Origin: Kryptolebias marmoratus
Lineage: Eukaryota; Chordata; Actinopteri; Cyprinodontiformes; Rivulidae
Length of the DNA stretch: 64,000 nt
NCBI RefSeq assembly: GCF_001649575.2
Contig: NC_051441.1
Span: 16,771,428 to 16,835,427 of the forward strand
Direction: 5' to 3'
A model generated the notes under the pieces. That model saw only the letters and a program-made list of their open reading frames with translations. It was not told the DNA's origin and did not search any database. Made by a program: the position numbers and the translations under genes. Below are positions 34,201 to 49,200 of the stretch, piece after piece. Position 1 is the first letter of the stretch, and every line of letters begins with the position of its first letter.

Positions 34201-37200
34201 AAAAGATATTAGATGTCAGAGCACTTGAGCAGGATTAGACAAGTGTCTGTGTGGCAGATCTGTCTGTTCGTGTGTATTTATGTGTGTTTAGGTATTGCTT
34301 TGAAACCGCATGTGTGTATTTGCTTGTGGCGTTTGACAGGTATTGAGTCCCTGGTGCGGAGTCTGAAGGAGGCTTTGCACCTGACCAATCTGGAGGTACC
34401 AAAGCAAGGTTTTCTGCTCCTCACTGAAATACTGGAAAGGTGGGACTTTTATCTATTTTCTACATTTTTTTTGTTTCTTATTGAACTTCAGCTGTTCTGT
34501 GCCAAAATGACTCCACCGCATTACGAATCTCTGCTCTGTCACTGAAAAATGATTTTGCTGTATCCCAGCATGTAGTTAGACTTTGAACAAAGAAAAATCT
34601 TTTCATAGGAAGATAATGACAACTGTGACTTAAAGTACTGCGCAAAAGACATGCCTTTTGGATTTGATTTTTTCTTTCAGAGAGCCAGACTTACGTATAA
34701 TCTCTTAAATTGGCCACAAACACAAGTTCGCTAAGCTTTCTTCAGGTCACTCTAAGTGATCAATTAGTGATTGGTAGCTTTTTCACTCAGCTTTTCTAAA
34801 AAAATAGAACATAAAACAACATATTTAGGCACATTGTGCAGTGTGTCCATAAAGAAATAGAGGACAAAGAAAGTCTCAGGCCTAAACAAATCTACACATC
34901 AGATGAACTGTATCTCAATGTCATATCCTTAAAGAGTAAAACTTAGCGTACATTAACAAAAAAATAAGTCAGTCTCACCAAAATTGGATAAGAACTGAAA
35001 TGATATGTTATGTATGAAATTAATGTCCAAAAAACAACTTTGAAAGACCTTCAGGAAGGAAAAAGAAACAAACAAAAAGCCCACTGTCTTCTTAGAGCCA
35101 AAATACATCCAAATCCGGTGTTAATTCCAGGCTTTTGCACAGTGCAGAATATATTAAAGCATTCTTAATTTGGTTAAATTAAATTCACTTAGAACTGTAA
35201 CCGTCTTCTGTGAGACAACTGCCTGCCGTGGCTGCAGCGTGCACCAAATCGGTGTGACGGGTGTGCCAGATTTTCACATTTTATTTGAAAAAGCTTCAAC
35301 TCCCAGAAAAAGGAGTCCAGCTGCTTCGCTTTTAAACCCGCAGGATTTACCATACGCCGGATGACTGAGGCTCCACACAAACGTGTGATAAGCAATATGG
35401 ATAAAAACAAAAAGTAAAATATGCAGTATGCTCGAAGCTGTACTCGGACTAAAAAAAAAAGAGCTGAGTGTCGACTCTTACTTTTATGATAGCGGTTCTT
35501 AAAAAGTGTGGTAACATTTCCAGATAAATAAATTAGTAGGCGACGAATTCCTAATTTGCTTCAAGTCATCAAGGAGGTTTGGTTTAACTCACGAGTAAAT
35601 ATTCAGTTTTAGGAAAATTCCTGTAATTTATGTTCCTGAATTGTTTTTTTTAACCATAAGAGGATGACACGCTACATCTGCAAAATCAAAATACATCTAT
35701 TCAACTTTTATACTACATATACTGCAGCACGTAATACAAATATACAAATGTCTTTATTAATACTACCAATAAAGGCGTTTACTGGTAGTATCATGTTATT
35801 AGTTTTGGATTGATTTTTCTTATTTGACAGTGCTGATATGCTAATGAATCAGTCTGTGCTAAATTTATGTAGGTTTTTTTATGTTATGAGAGGGTGTTGT
35901 AGTGTTGGTGATTTATTATGGTCTTCGCTGGATTCACATCATCATCTATATCTAAATTACACCAAGCCTACATGCTCGATTAATGAAGCAAACATCCAGC
36001 TCCAGCTGCACCAGCATGGCGAAGTGACCTGCTGTAAAACATGTTAAATACGGTGCACCGGGGAGTTTAATTGAATTTAAATGAACTGTCTGCTGTCCCG
36101 GAGATGAAAATGTATCACAGACCAATAAAACACTGTCCCGTTCCTGCAGGGCTGGCATAATTTTAATGGAACGCTGCCCGTCACCTAGTAATGATACAGG
36201 GGATAAGAGATTTAATCATCTAACAGGGAAATTTTGTACTTTAAAAGCTACGCCCAGGCTTCGAAGTGCTGAACAAGCTTAAATTTATGTGGGTGTGTCA
36301 CTGTCAAGGTTCTTACCTAAACTGCTCATTAATGTGTCATGTTTGTTTTTATTTATTATGTTTGTGGCCGTTTGATTGTATGTCGGTTTTGACAGTTTTA
36401 ACATATCTGTGTAGGTGTCTCGTGCACGCGTTCATGCGCATGTATAAGTTATTTAGGATGTTCTTTGCTGCGTCTGTTGTGGCAACAGTAAGCCAGTCCA
36501 CAGCTGTTATGACGCTGCTTCACAGAGGCAAACCAGTGATCTTTGTATCGCTGAAAGGTTATTTTTGTTTATTATGTGTACCCTGTTACCCTTAAAGAGA
36601 GAAAATATTGCGTCTGTGCATCTGAGCGAGGGAGAGTGACACAGACAAATATCACTGGTGTTGGCACAGCAAGGCTAAAAGAGTTGGATGCTGTATATGA
36701 GCCAATAGAACATTTAATCACCTTAATATCCGTTCATAGTATTAAAATACTTGTCTTTAGTTGTACTTTTGGTGTTATAGTCTTTGCATATGAAATAAAC
36801 AGTACCATATTTGTATGATATTTAATAAAGATTACATAAACAGTAATTCCAGCAGGATTTATCATAAATGTCAGCTGTTATGTTTAGATTTTGTCCCCAC
36901 CGTAACTGAGCTAACTCGTCTCTTTAACAAAACATACTACCAACTGTTGTAGCTTTACTTTTGTGCCTGTGTTTATATATTGCTTGGACAGACAGCCTCC
37001 GAGCGTGCATCTGTTCCCCAGTGGCTCAGCGTTTGGGGCAGTTTCTGAGGTCTTGTTAGCCGGAGTCTCCTCTTCCTGCCTGTTGGTCGCCACGCAGGCC
37101 GTCAGTGCCGCTACCGCTTTGTTCAGGTAAAAACAAACATCGTAGGCCTGCTGTGTAAATGTGACGTGTTGCCATAGAGACCTGTGCAACCACATCCTGA

Positions 37201-40200
37201 TTACCTAACACCTTGTTTTGTTTTAAGTGAAAAAGCTCAGATTTATTAGGAGAGGTCTTTCTAACTTGGTAGTCGTAAAGAGACACAGGAATAGTTAAAG
37301 TCCTGAGTGTTCAGTCAAGTTTTCAGCCTGATGGAAGGCACATAACAGGATTGACCGGTGCTGTAAACTGAATGTGACAGGTCTTCAGCAGGTGCTGAAG
37401 TCACAGCTCATTTTTAGTCTATTAAATCCTGCCAGGCTGTCAGATGTAGAAACTGAATCCCTATGAAGCTGTTCAGATTTGTTGCTAAATTTTGTCCTGA
37501 GCAACTGGATTCCAATCATATTGAGCTAAATACAGGTCTCATTGCACATTAAAACCGCTTCACTGCCTCTGGAGGTGTCCAAACCTACCTCCAAATGTGA
37601 TAAAATGTGCTCTAAACCCCTTTAATCTGCATACTTTTGGCAGTCTGAACACACGCTCCTATATTTCCCTTCTATTTCTCTTATATCTGTTTGGTATTAG
37701 GCTTATCAAGCGATACCTACCAAAATTTGTCTTGGATGGCTCTGAACTGTGTTAATGTCAAAATAACAATACAGTTCAGATGTCTGAATGTATTGTAATT
37801 TACCTGCTGATGTCCTGTTTGTTGCTCATTGTGTGACGTGGCTGTGTGTGTCTGCATACAGTGTGGGCTTTTGACATCTGATTGCAAGAACATTTTGGGG
37901 CATTTGCATTTAAACGACGACCTCTCCCGATCGTTTGCAATCAGATTACCCAAAACAAATATAAGGTGCAAGGTCTGAACAGTCCCTCTGAGTCTGCCCA
38001 AAGAAAGAAAGCTGCCTTTTTGCCTGTGAGAAAACAGCTGTACCTGCTGATTACTCCAAACATAACTATCATCGGTGTTTTTCCAGCTTACTTTTAAAAC
38101 AATATATTGAAATTAGTTGTTATATTTTTATTATGGATGTCTCAATTTACTATTTTTCTACATATAGGACATGATTTCTCTAATCATTACAGACACTAGC
38201 AAAATATTACAACCAAGGATAGGTAAACTTTAGACAGCCTTAAGTCTTTTTTTTTTCTTTGTCACTTTAAATAACTTTCATCTCCTTTGACAGCAATGGT
38301 GCACAGTAAATTCTAGGTTAGATGTGTAGGTGTTTGATGCAGTGCACCAAATCTTGCATAGGTTCTCATTACATGTACGTATCTGTGTGTATGGTGCATG
38401 CAGATATCTATCACACTGTGAGTTTTTTTTGTAAATTCTCTACAGTTTCATGTTTACACATCTATGCGTCTTTAGGTCACAGCAGGAATAAGCATCAGTT
38501 GATTTAATCATTTTCTGCTAATAGCAACATTAGTAGAGGTGTCTTTCATTCGAGGAGCTACTCTTCTAATTCTCCAGACTGAACCACCAGCCCAGCCCAG
38601 TCCAGTACAAAGAAATAGTTGGACTGATAGAGGCCATCACCAGTAAGTTCTCCGAGCTGCTTCTGCCCTCCTCTGCTCATCGGAGAAACACAGTGAGTTT
38701 GCAGCACTATATTTTATTCACAAATAAAGAGATGTGAGATGCAAAATAGATTTGTATGCCTCCTTGACTGACCACTGACTGGTAGGTGGACCTAACATTG
38801 GTCTTCAGGAATGAGGGACGATTTCTAGCAAAAAAGAGGGTTAGTTTTTATATGCAGGTTCAGACATTTAAAGGCTATGCAGATCTTTAATACATCTACT
38901 ACATCAAGCCTTAAATTTAAGGTTGTAGCTATCAAATATCTTAGCGTTTGAGTTTCTGATTGAGAACATATTGTTATCTGTGCTCTTAGTTCTAATAATA
39001 GCACCTTGATTAATATATATGACTGTATACCTGCTGATTTTTACATATGTCACATATATAGTATACAACATGTTGGTAATATAGTACCTGGCCTTTAAGC
39101 TTACAAAAGGTTTTGTTTTACTATTAATGGAAACTCAGTTTTATCAAATGAACAGAATTTATATATAAAGAAAATTTCCTGTCCACCTTTTGTGAGTATT
39201 TCGTGGTTTTCCACAGTGTTTCAAGCACACGGATAATAAAACCAAAACTATAAAAAAAAAACATTTACAGCAATATGTTTTGACGTCAAAAATGGCTCAA
39301 AAATTGACAGAAAGTTTGAGTCTGAGTGTAGAAACCCCGTATGAAGCAAGTTCAGTATACTCTGTTTTTAGTTATTTATCTTAAACAACTTTTATAATTA
39401 TGGTGACTGTAATGACACTCTGTCCACTCACCCATTTAAATCTCAGATGTCATTAAAAGTTGCATGACCAGTTTTATTTTGGGATAAAATAGTTTTGTTT
39501 AATGAAGGATGGTTTATTGTTTTCTATGTTAAATATAATCATTAAAGAAGCACTGAAGCTCCTTTTTGTAGCATTTAGAGAATTGAACCAGCTCCTATTG
39601 TGGCTTTCACTAAAATACTTTTGAGTCACTTCAGTCATGTAATCATCTTCTTCAGCAAAACACCTGATTGGCTAAAGCCCTGAGAGTCTCATGTTCCTCG
39701 CCCTCTGATCCTCATTAGCTTGCATAAATCCCAGTAGCAAAAAAAACTATGAAAGTAATCAAGTTTGACTTGAAAAATTGAAGCTGCAAGGAGTTTAAAA
39801 ACAAAATTATTAACTTTCCTTTTCTAAAGGATGGTTCATTGTTTCCTGCTCTGCTGGTAATAGATTTTAAAGGAAGCCATAAAGATCCTTTTTATTAGCA
39901 CCAGGGGAGACTGAAAGTTCTGGTGGCTGGAGTAATAAAGGAAATGGACTGAGATGAACTCCGAGCTGGGAGCAGGTGAGACGGGCGTGTCTGGCATAAA
40001 GACGGACAATGTGGACGTCTGGTGGTGACGAGGAGTCATTTATTCAAACAGGGGAACGTTCAGAGGCAGCCATGAGTAGTAATGATTTTGTGATGCTTGA
40101 AAATGTTCTGTTTTTATGATGTGAGTGTTTTTCTGGATGGATTTGTTTCTCCTACAACTTAAAAAACCAAACAAACTTTACATTAAATAATAAATCTAGC

Positions 40201-43200
40201 TTTATTAACGTTTGACATATAGATAAATATAGAACAGATTCATAGAAATAATGAATTTTTTTTTTAATAACTTAACAAGCCAGAACATACTTTTTAATGT
40301 GCTTTAAATTGCACATATTTTTTTGTGTTTTAAACTGTTTTCTTTCAATACACACATCCGGGTATTTTTAATCAAATATCAAATTAAAAATAAAACAAAT
40401 GACATCAATAAAGCAATAAAGTTATAATTTTGACCTTGGTTGTGATTTTTGCTTTTATTTTAGTTTGTTATTATATCTGTATTATTCAAATGAAACAGTA
40501 TTTATTCGTTTATCTACCTGCAGGCATTGTATTGGTGTCTCGTCCTCTAAGAAGTCCTGCTTTTCCGTCAAGCCGGGGAGTAGGTGACTCGCATCTGCTG
40601 GCCTGTGGCAGTGTGCGCAGTGTTTTTGAATAAAAATTATTTACTCGCCGAAACTAGTACAAAACACCTCTTTGTTGTTTTTGAAGAAAAAGAGCAGGAC
40701 TTCTTGGAGAAGAACAATGCAGTTTTTAAAAAAAATATAACCCAAGCCAGAAATATTTATGAATATTTCATGCGTACAGATTTAAAGTTTTAGGGTTTTA
40801 TTTTGGTTGTTGCTCGTGTTTCAGGGTACGCTGCGGAGGTCAGATCCCAGCAGTCAAACCTTCAGGTCCAAAGGATATCTGCTGAACGCGCTGGTCTGTT
40901 TTCAGGCAGCATGCAGGTCAGAAACTGTTCAAGGAGGAAAATGAAATCATTGACATAGATTAACAATTAGACGCATTTATTTAGCAAGCATTTGGTTCTA
41001 AATTTTATTCTCATTTTTAGTGTTATTCTCAAAGGTTTTGCTCTTTCATAGCAGTTACACAAAAACAAATGTGAAAAACATGATTTACTGAAGTTTATGA
41101 TTGGGTTAAAGTGCTGCTTTTTAGAAAAAATCACTAGATTTTGTTTCTATTACACCAAAGAAGCGGTAGAAACTATCTGTTTAAAATGTGTTCTTTGTAC
41201 CTGTTTTGTTGTGGATCTCTGTAATTTAATATGTCCAAGGCTTGCTGAGGAGTGTGCATCAGAGCCTGTTCTGATGAAGAACCCATTTACATCTCCCTAC
41301 AAACACAACGATGCTGAGGACTCCCTGGGATCTCTGTGTCGATGTCTGCTGCGCTGCTGTGACTCTGTCTGGATACCCACTGTTCTCGTGAGGGCTAAAC
41401 ACAAATCTACAATCAATCGTTGAATTTATTTACCGACCTTTTGTCCCTGTTAGTTGTGGTAAGAAGTAAGTATACCCTCTTCCAGTTCTTAGGTTTTCTG
41501 TACAGTATCAGGATAAAATAGATGTATTTTTTGCAAATTTGTGGCTGAACAAACCACAAAATGTCTGGCTCAATGCCCTGTTATCAGATTAAATCAACAT
41601 GTAGACGTTTATCTATAATAATCAATGGTCAGTGCTGCGTTTGACATAAACCAAACAGAATATAAGCATGAATGCCTCATCCTGACTGTCTGCACGGTAG
41701 TGGAGGGTTGATGATCGGGGCTTGTTTTGAAGCCACTGGACATGGACAACTTGTACCTATTGAGTATAAAAATAAACTCTGCAAACCAAAACATTGTAGC
41801 GTCAAATGGGAAGTCGTCTGTTTGATTACTGAAGCATCAAATCCACAGCAGGATTGCTGCAGAAGAAAAAAAAAATCCACGTTGCAAAGTCCAGACCTCA
41901 GTCCTGATCTGACATTTAATTTAAACCAGTTTTAAGACCTGGTATTTAACAAGATGAGTTTTTAAAATGATATTTTAATCTGTCGAATAATAGAACAGAA
42001 AACAAATGTACCTTTTCGTTTTTAGCCATGATCGTATAACCTGCAGAAATAGTCGCTGGCATTTCTTTTCTGAGAAATAGGTCAACGTAATTGTTGATTA
42101 TCTCGTGGTTCTTCTTATTGACTGTAATAGTAACCACAGCCTCCGTCTTCATTATCTTTTGGACACCTGGTCGTGTGGTTATTGATTGTTCGCTTTACTG
42201 TCATGCTAGTGATGAGTAACGCTCTCGTTGGTTCTTTTAGGAATATTAATCAGTTACGCATGAGGAAATTTGTTTACATGTTGGTTCGTTTTGGCCTGTG
42301 ATTTTCTGTCTCCAGAGGGCGTGTGAGTGTGTACCCAGTGCCCAGATACTACAGTACTTCTACACCATACTTTGCTCCCAGTTTACTCTGCTTCCAGCTT
42401 TCATGCCTGAATTTGCTAAAAAACTAGGTGAGCTTCATTTAGTTCGTAACCAAGGAAGTGGAGTAATATATGTATATTAACTTTGTTATGGGTGTCTAAC
42501 CAACCTGGTTAAAAGTCTGTTATGTTATTGTGAGAAATAACATGACAGAAAATAAGAAAAATGATTTAAACTTGCTGTTCAGTGGTGCTGCATCTGCTAT
42601 TTTTGCATGCCAGCTGATTTAGAATCAAAATAATGTTTCTATTAATATATTTAAAAGTCCTGCTTACTTTTAATTTGTAAAGTTCTGGATGATGTTTTTA
42701 GTACAGCCGACTGAGTTAGACTCACTTTCATTAAGATGTTCGATAAGTTTCTTCCATGCTGGAAGTAAACAAATTAATGTAGCTGAACGGTGCTCTCATC
42801 GCGGCTAAGAGCCCTATTTGGGTTTGGATCATTCATCTTCCTAAACCTGACAGCTGTTTTACTCTCTCTTTAAGACACTTTGTTTATATTTGCAAATCTG
42901 ATTAAAATCAACAATCGCTAAAAGAAGCTGTTTTATCTTGAAGCCTGAATGAAGTTCATCATCACGTTACAGATTGTCTCCTTCTTATCCATTAAACCGT
43001 TTGTTTCTGTATTAAAGTAGCGTTTTTCAACTTACATCTGTATTTTGTGTGCTTTAATATTTTGCCAGTAAAAGCAGTACTTATAGATGCTCTGCTTTCA
43101 TGAAAGATTAGGCCTAATGCCTGCCTAGAAAACTAATAAATGAAACTAAAACTGCTAGTTTACATAATAAAGCTTTTTTTCTCCTCCAGAAAAGTTCTTG

Positions 43201-46200
43201 CCTTGGGCATCTGATCAATAAGACATCATTGTAAATAAAATATGCTTCATGTTTCTGCTAAAAGCATTCAGATCAGAGCATTTCTTTGCAAAAATGCTGT
43301 GGGTCCACATGTACTTAAAGAAGAAATGAGTTAATGAAAGTTTATCTAAAACTATTGTCCCATTACCTCCACTGTGAAAAGCGTTTCACTCAGATTTTTC
43401 ACATTACTTTAAAAGATTATTTATGTATCTTCAAACAAAATCTTAGTGTTCAGATTGATGATCTATGCTGAATCATAACTCCTGTATTTATTCATTACTG
43501 GTAAACAAAATATTTCTGTATCTCTGCTGGCTGAAGTACAATTTTTAAGGCAGCTGATAAAATCCTGTTAACATATTTTTGATATTTGGTGCTTTTTCTA
43601 CAGTGTGTAAACATTTTAATGAAGATATTTAGTATATGCCAAGATGTATGCCTGATACTCGGGAAAGCAATTATTTTTAAAATGCCAGATTTTCACTTGA
43701 ACTCAGATGAAATGATTCGATTTTATATTAGACCTTATAATGGAGGTTTTTTGTATCTACTGTAGTCTCAGTTATTTTTCTTTTGTTTCTAATAACCAAG
43801 ACCTTTTTGTAATTGTATAAAGGGATAGATAGTTCATGTTTTTGAGGAAGGGTTGTGTTTAGGACTTAAAAGTAGTCAATATCTTACCTGCAGTAGACAG
43901 CAGTCAACGCAACATCAGACTAAAAAACGAGCTAATATCTACGCAGAGAGGGGCCCATTTAAGAACAAGTTTCCACCATCTTAATTAACTCAAACCTTTA
44001 ATTTAAAAATAGAGGTTCAAGTCAGTTCATTATTATATATATTTCTTTACATTTTTGAGTTGTTTTAGATTGCAGAAATTCACTCTGAAATAGGCCTAAG
44101 TCTGCGTAATGGCTAGCTTCTCATTGATTCTCCAAAATAAGATTGCTCTGACTGCTGTCAACTGCAGTTAAAATACTGGCTACAGATAAGTAGTTCAAAG
44201 TGACTTAAAAAGACTTATTTCTCCAAAAATGGTAAGGTGCTAGGCTAAAGATGAGCAATAAAGCAGCCAGTGATGAAAGAAAAACTTAAAAAGATCCTTC
44301 GAGAACCAGGCAGGGGAAAGAAAGTCTGACTTTTGTAAGAAAAAACTCAAGATTTTTGCTGAGCACTGTGTAACATATCAAGAACCACTGAGAGTAATCT
44401 TTACTGCTTGAACCTGACAGTAATATAATTCTGGTATAAACACAGTTTTTTGAGTGTACAGCGATGAGGCTTTTTATTACTGTCTTATTTCTTATTGTCT
44501 TATTGCCTTATTATTTTCTTCCTCCTCACCTCTTTACCCCTCCAGCATCCTCCGATTTCTTTAGGCTGGCGTTGGGACACAAAGCGCTCCTTTGTGCAGG
44601 AAACAGGTACAACAACAGGACACAGAAAGACTGTAACACTTACAAACGGCAGCTAACAAAATGCTGAAAATGTTGCAACAGTCTGGACATGCAGCTGTGC
44701 ATCGTTCAGCCAGAGTGTGAACCAGTCAGACATATAACATCTCTGTGGTGTATTTAAGCACGTGGGCTTTTATGTGTGGAGGTGTGCTGTTTGTGCCGTT
44801 GTGTGTGTGTGTGTTAGCGTGGTTGCAGTGGTTGACTTTACTGGGTTTTAGGCCCCCTGCTCTGAGGTGTAATGAAACTGAACTCTGCTGCGTCTGTGCT
44901 TCATATTTGTAAGAAGCGAGTCAGAGCACATCCTGTCCTGTGTCTCACAGTTCAGTCTTCTCTGTATTCACTGTGCAGTGTGTTTTCTCTCTCAGCTGTC
45001 CTCATTCTTTTCTTTACATAACTCTGCAGTTTCCCCTCCACTGTTCCACGCAATCTTCATGTATTTATGATTATTTTCCAGTTTTTTTTTGTAAGCATTT
45101 CTTTCTCTTGTCTATCTTTTCAGGAACCCAAATATGAACGCATCTTGCTGTGGTTTTCTGCAGAAACTAAGCGTGTGTCTGCTTTCCGTTTCAGTCCCTC
45201 CGTCTAGCTCCTATAATGGTATACAAAGTTTGCATACACACTTGCACGACACGCAGAACAAATTGCTGCAGATTGTTTAAAGCTCGTTGTTCCTGTTACC
45301 TTTAGAGACGTGATGCTCACACGCTGATGCTGAACTGATTGTCAGTCATGATTCCACTGATAATATGCATCACTAGATAAAGAAAAAGTAGTGTCACAAT
45401 AGCAGCCTGGCCACATACAAGCTGCTGTTTTCGAAACCGTGTCTGCACGGTCAGGAATGAGAGCTTCAGCTCTTGTTTGAGAGGAAATGACTCACATCTC
45501 TGTGATATGAACATTTTAGAAATGGCTTTAAAATAAACAGGAGATTTGATGCCAAGTTTCTTTAATGTCAGGGTACTTAAGATAACACAGACAGCAATTC
45601 TAGGTTAAAAAAAAAACTATTGTATTTTTGATGTGCTAGGCTGAAGCAAATTACAGGACACAGAAATGAAATCCTGCACTGTTTCTGCTCCTAGCCTTTC
45701 CACATTATAGTCACAAACCTGGAAATAAGACTCTCGGAGGAGACTGCATCTGTTCCCAGGGGACGCGTTGCAATATTGAAGGAACTATTTCTTTAAAGTA
45801 GTAAGATATAGGATTTGTATGCGTAAGCATGCGTCTGTGTGTTTGTTGATGTGTGAATAATACATTTGGAAGATAGTCTTCTGTTTGCTCATTTTTCCTA
45901 TCACAATCTTCTTTTTTTATCACTGTTACGTTTTGTTTCCCAACTCTTGTTTTTCCTCATGCTTTTGTTTTGGATGTTACTATCACATCGTTGTTATATA
46001 TTTCCCTCTTACTTTGTACTTCCTTATGTCATGTTCTCTCTCTTACTATATCAGTGTTTTGTTCTTTGATCGTTTGATATTATTGATTAATTGTTGTCAT
46101 TTTTAAGTTCTTTATTGTGTGTTGGAAAGTTGTCTCATGATGTTTTAACGGTTGTGAGAACATTTAAGAAAATGCTTCTTCTTTCTTGTTTTCTGTTTGT

Positions 46201-49200
46201 TTCTATTATTGAAATCTCAGGCAGGAAGCAACAAGCCACAGTTTGCTGTCCCCCCTCTGTCCCATCTGTTTTCCTCCTTTATGTCTTCACCTTTCTGTCC
46301 TTTGCACAAAACTCTCGTCTCTATGCCTCAGTTTTCTCATATTTTTCTCTGTATTTTAAAACTCCAGTAACCATTACAAATAGTCGCTAGAGTTGCTTTT
46401 CTTTCTTTTACATCAGATTCCTAAATTTACCACATTCTCTCTTCCTTTTTAGTCACATTGACGCTTTTTATTTGCTCAAGGTTTTCAGCGTTATACACCT
46501 TGCTTTTCTCTTGTTCCTTTTTTTCCATTGATATTTATTTGTCTTTTTCATGTTTCATTTCTTCTCATTTTATTGTTTACTTCGTCTTCGTTCTCACAGC
46601 CTTACTCGAGGCTTTATATCCTCTGTTGTTATTGACTAGCGAGTCTTGTCCCAAATCTCCTATGGCTCCTTTCTCATTTTCTTCTTTATGCTCTGCCTTT
46701 CCTATCCTGTTATTGCTTCACATATGCTGCACATTTGCTGGAGAAAGTTTTGACACCTTTGTTGAAACTATTTGCCTCTGTGGAAAGCTGAGGGAGTGAA
46801 ATGAAAACCTAATTTCCAAAAAGATGGGGAAAAAAAGCTTTGATATTTTCATCATATTTTCTTTTTAATAAATGCACAATAACTATACTTTTAAATCTTC
46901 TTCCTGTTCTGCAGAGATCTCATTAATGATTTACCATTTAGTAAAGCTGTTATTATTGGTGCTGTATTTTACAAAGATTATATTCGAGCAACAATGTCAC
47001 CATTGTCTTATCACTGACAGATAATGATCTAATGTTTGGATGTTTATTTTCGGGTTATTTTCAGCCACTGCCATAAAAGGTGAGCGGTCATGTCATTGCC
47101 ATTGTATGTGCATCTACTGTTGTCTGTTAGCAAAATATCTCATGAACCACTGGTTGTATTGTAAAGAAGCTCTCAGAAAGCAGTCATTGGATGTACAACA
47201 GGTTAGCTTTTGGAGTTAAACCAATTCATGATGGCCGCCACAGCTAATCAACCTTAGCAAACTCAGATAGTACATAAATTGAGGTAAGATGTGGTCTGGT
47301 AGTAGTTGAGAATCATCCCTATCTTTCCCCCTTTGCACAAATGAGCTCTTTGTTTAAAGCTTTGGCAGTAGATGGTATGCATTTTGTCAAAAAATGCTAG
47401 TTCTTAGTTGTTAAAGTGATGATTCAGAACAAGCAAACTAATTTTACTTCCCTATCTTTGGTTTTATTATAAACACAAAACTGGTAAAATAGAGTTGTCT
47501 TCTAAAAGCCTCCTGGTCCGTTGTATTTATGCACCTTTTTTTGTCTCCCCTAATTGTCCTTATTCAGACTTCTTTCTGCTTTTGTTTGCTTGCTCATCCC
47601 CAGATTTTGAGGAGGTGGAAAATCTTCTGCACTGCAGCCTTTCCTCTCTGTGTTGTCATCTGTCAGACTGGCCCTCTCTGTTACGTGAATATCAAGAACC
47701 GAGATCCACTCAGTACTGCCTGGTGGTCCTTCTGTACTTGGCTCTAAAGCATGGAGACAGGTAGGACGGCACACAGAAGAAAACTTCAGGAATGTCAATA
47801 ATAAGCATTTTATTTAAGAACGCCTTTGGCTGCTGTATTCACTTTTTAGACATGAACGAAGACTTCAGTGTTCGGTGTTTCTTTCTTTTTAATTTGTATG
47901 TTTATGAAAAATAGAAACTTCAACAGTTTTAGCATGTACCAAGTGCCAGAAACTTAGCATTTTGTGGAAATGTAATGATCTAGTAAATAATTCATCACAA
48001 AGTTTCGCTGATTCAATTTTACATAGTAGTTCGGTAAAAGAAAACCAAGAATTATTTGATCCAGGAGCACTGACTGTTCTCTTGAAGCTGCATTTATTTT
48101 GCACAGCAACAAAAGAAGTCTTTGACCAGGAAAGTCATTTAGTTGCTCGGTGGCTGCTGCGTTTCTCTTGGTTGCACTATATTAAGTCCGTTAAACGAAT
48201 CAATAGGAAAAAAAGCACAATGTCACCAAACTTTGCTCTGCTCAGTGCCTGTTCTTAAATTCAGTGGGCAGCAGCACAACTCTTTGTTTTCGTTTTGTCT
48301 GTCTGGATTAGATTATAGTTTTAAAAAGCTTTACTTTTACTGCCAATAAATATTACAGGGAAACGCTCTTCATGAGTCACCATCGTTGCGTTCAGATAAG
48401 TTGTATGAAATGACTTTATTAACACATAATTAAGTTTTTCCACAAATACAATGTTGAGCATTTTATTTAAGGTGTATTTAAAAATGTTCAAAGGTTTGCA
48501 TCAGTATTTTACATCAGTGCTTTTGGATGTGCTGTTGCAATCAGACTCGCTCATTAAACTCTGTCCCTCTGAAAGTTCATTTCAGTTCAGACCATTATTG
48601 TCCCTCAGGGGGAAATTTGGTTTACAGGATTAATTAAAATGACACAGGAACACTAGACAAAAAGACACAAGATGCTGCAAGCAACTTATGTAAAAGTTCC
48701 AATTAATTTTAATAGTAATAAAATAAACAAAAATGATACAGTGCTACTTTAAATGCCATAGAGGATTTAGCTGATTGATTAAGTGCATTTTTGTTCTTAA
48801 ATACATATTTTATTTCCCCAGAAATAGTTTTCTCCTTAAAAATCTGTCCCTTCGTTGATCCCTGACTCAGCATGACCACCAGAGGAAGGCGGTAAAAGCC
48901 TCTCCCTGCCTTGTGTGTGGACTCACCAAGATTTACATTTTGTTGAAGGGTTTAGGGTGCGTATATGCGATTTGGACCTGGGAGTGTTTGCCTTATTCCT
49001 AACAGGTCAAGTCAACATTTGCAGTATTTCAGCAGCACATTTAAAAGCAATCAAGGTGCTGTACAAGGAATAAAAAGCCTTCATAAAACATCTGAATATA
49101 ATAAAAAGCAAAGTTATAAACAAATAAATCAATCAGTCAAGCTTGAGCAATAAAAGTTCAAATATTCTGCTCAACTATGAAAGCCAGTGTGAAAAATGGG

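Noticed and set aside
45866..46800. Long hydrophobic open frames resembling membrane proteins
   Set aside because: They come from T-rich intronic sequence. There are no splice signals, start context or family match.
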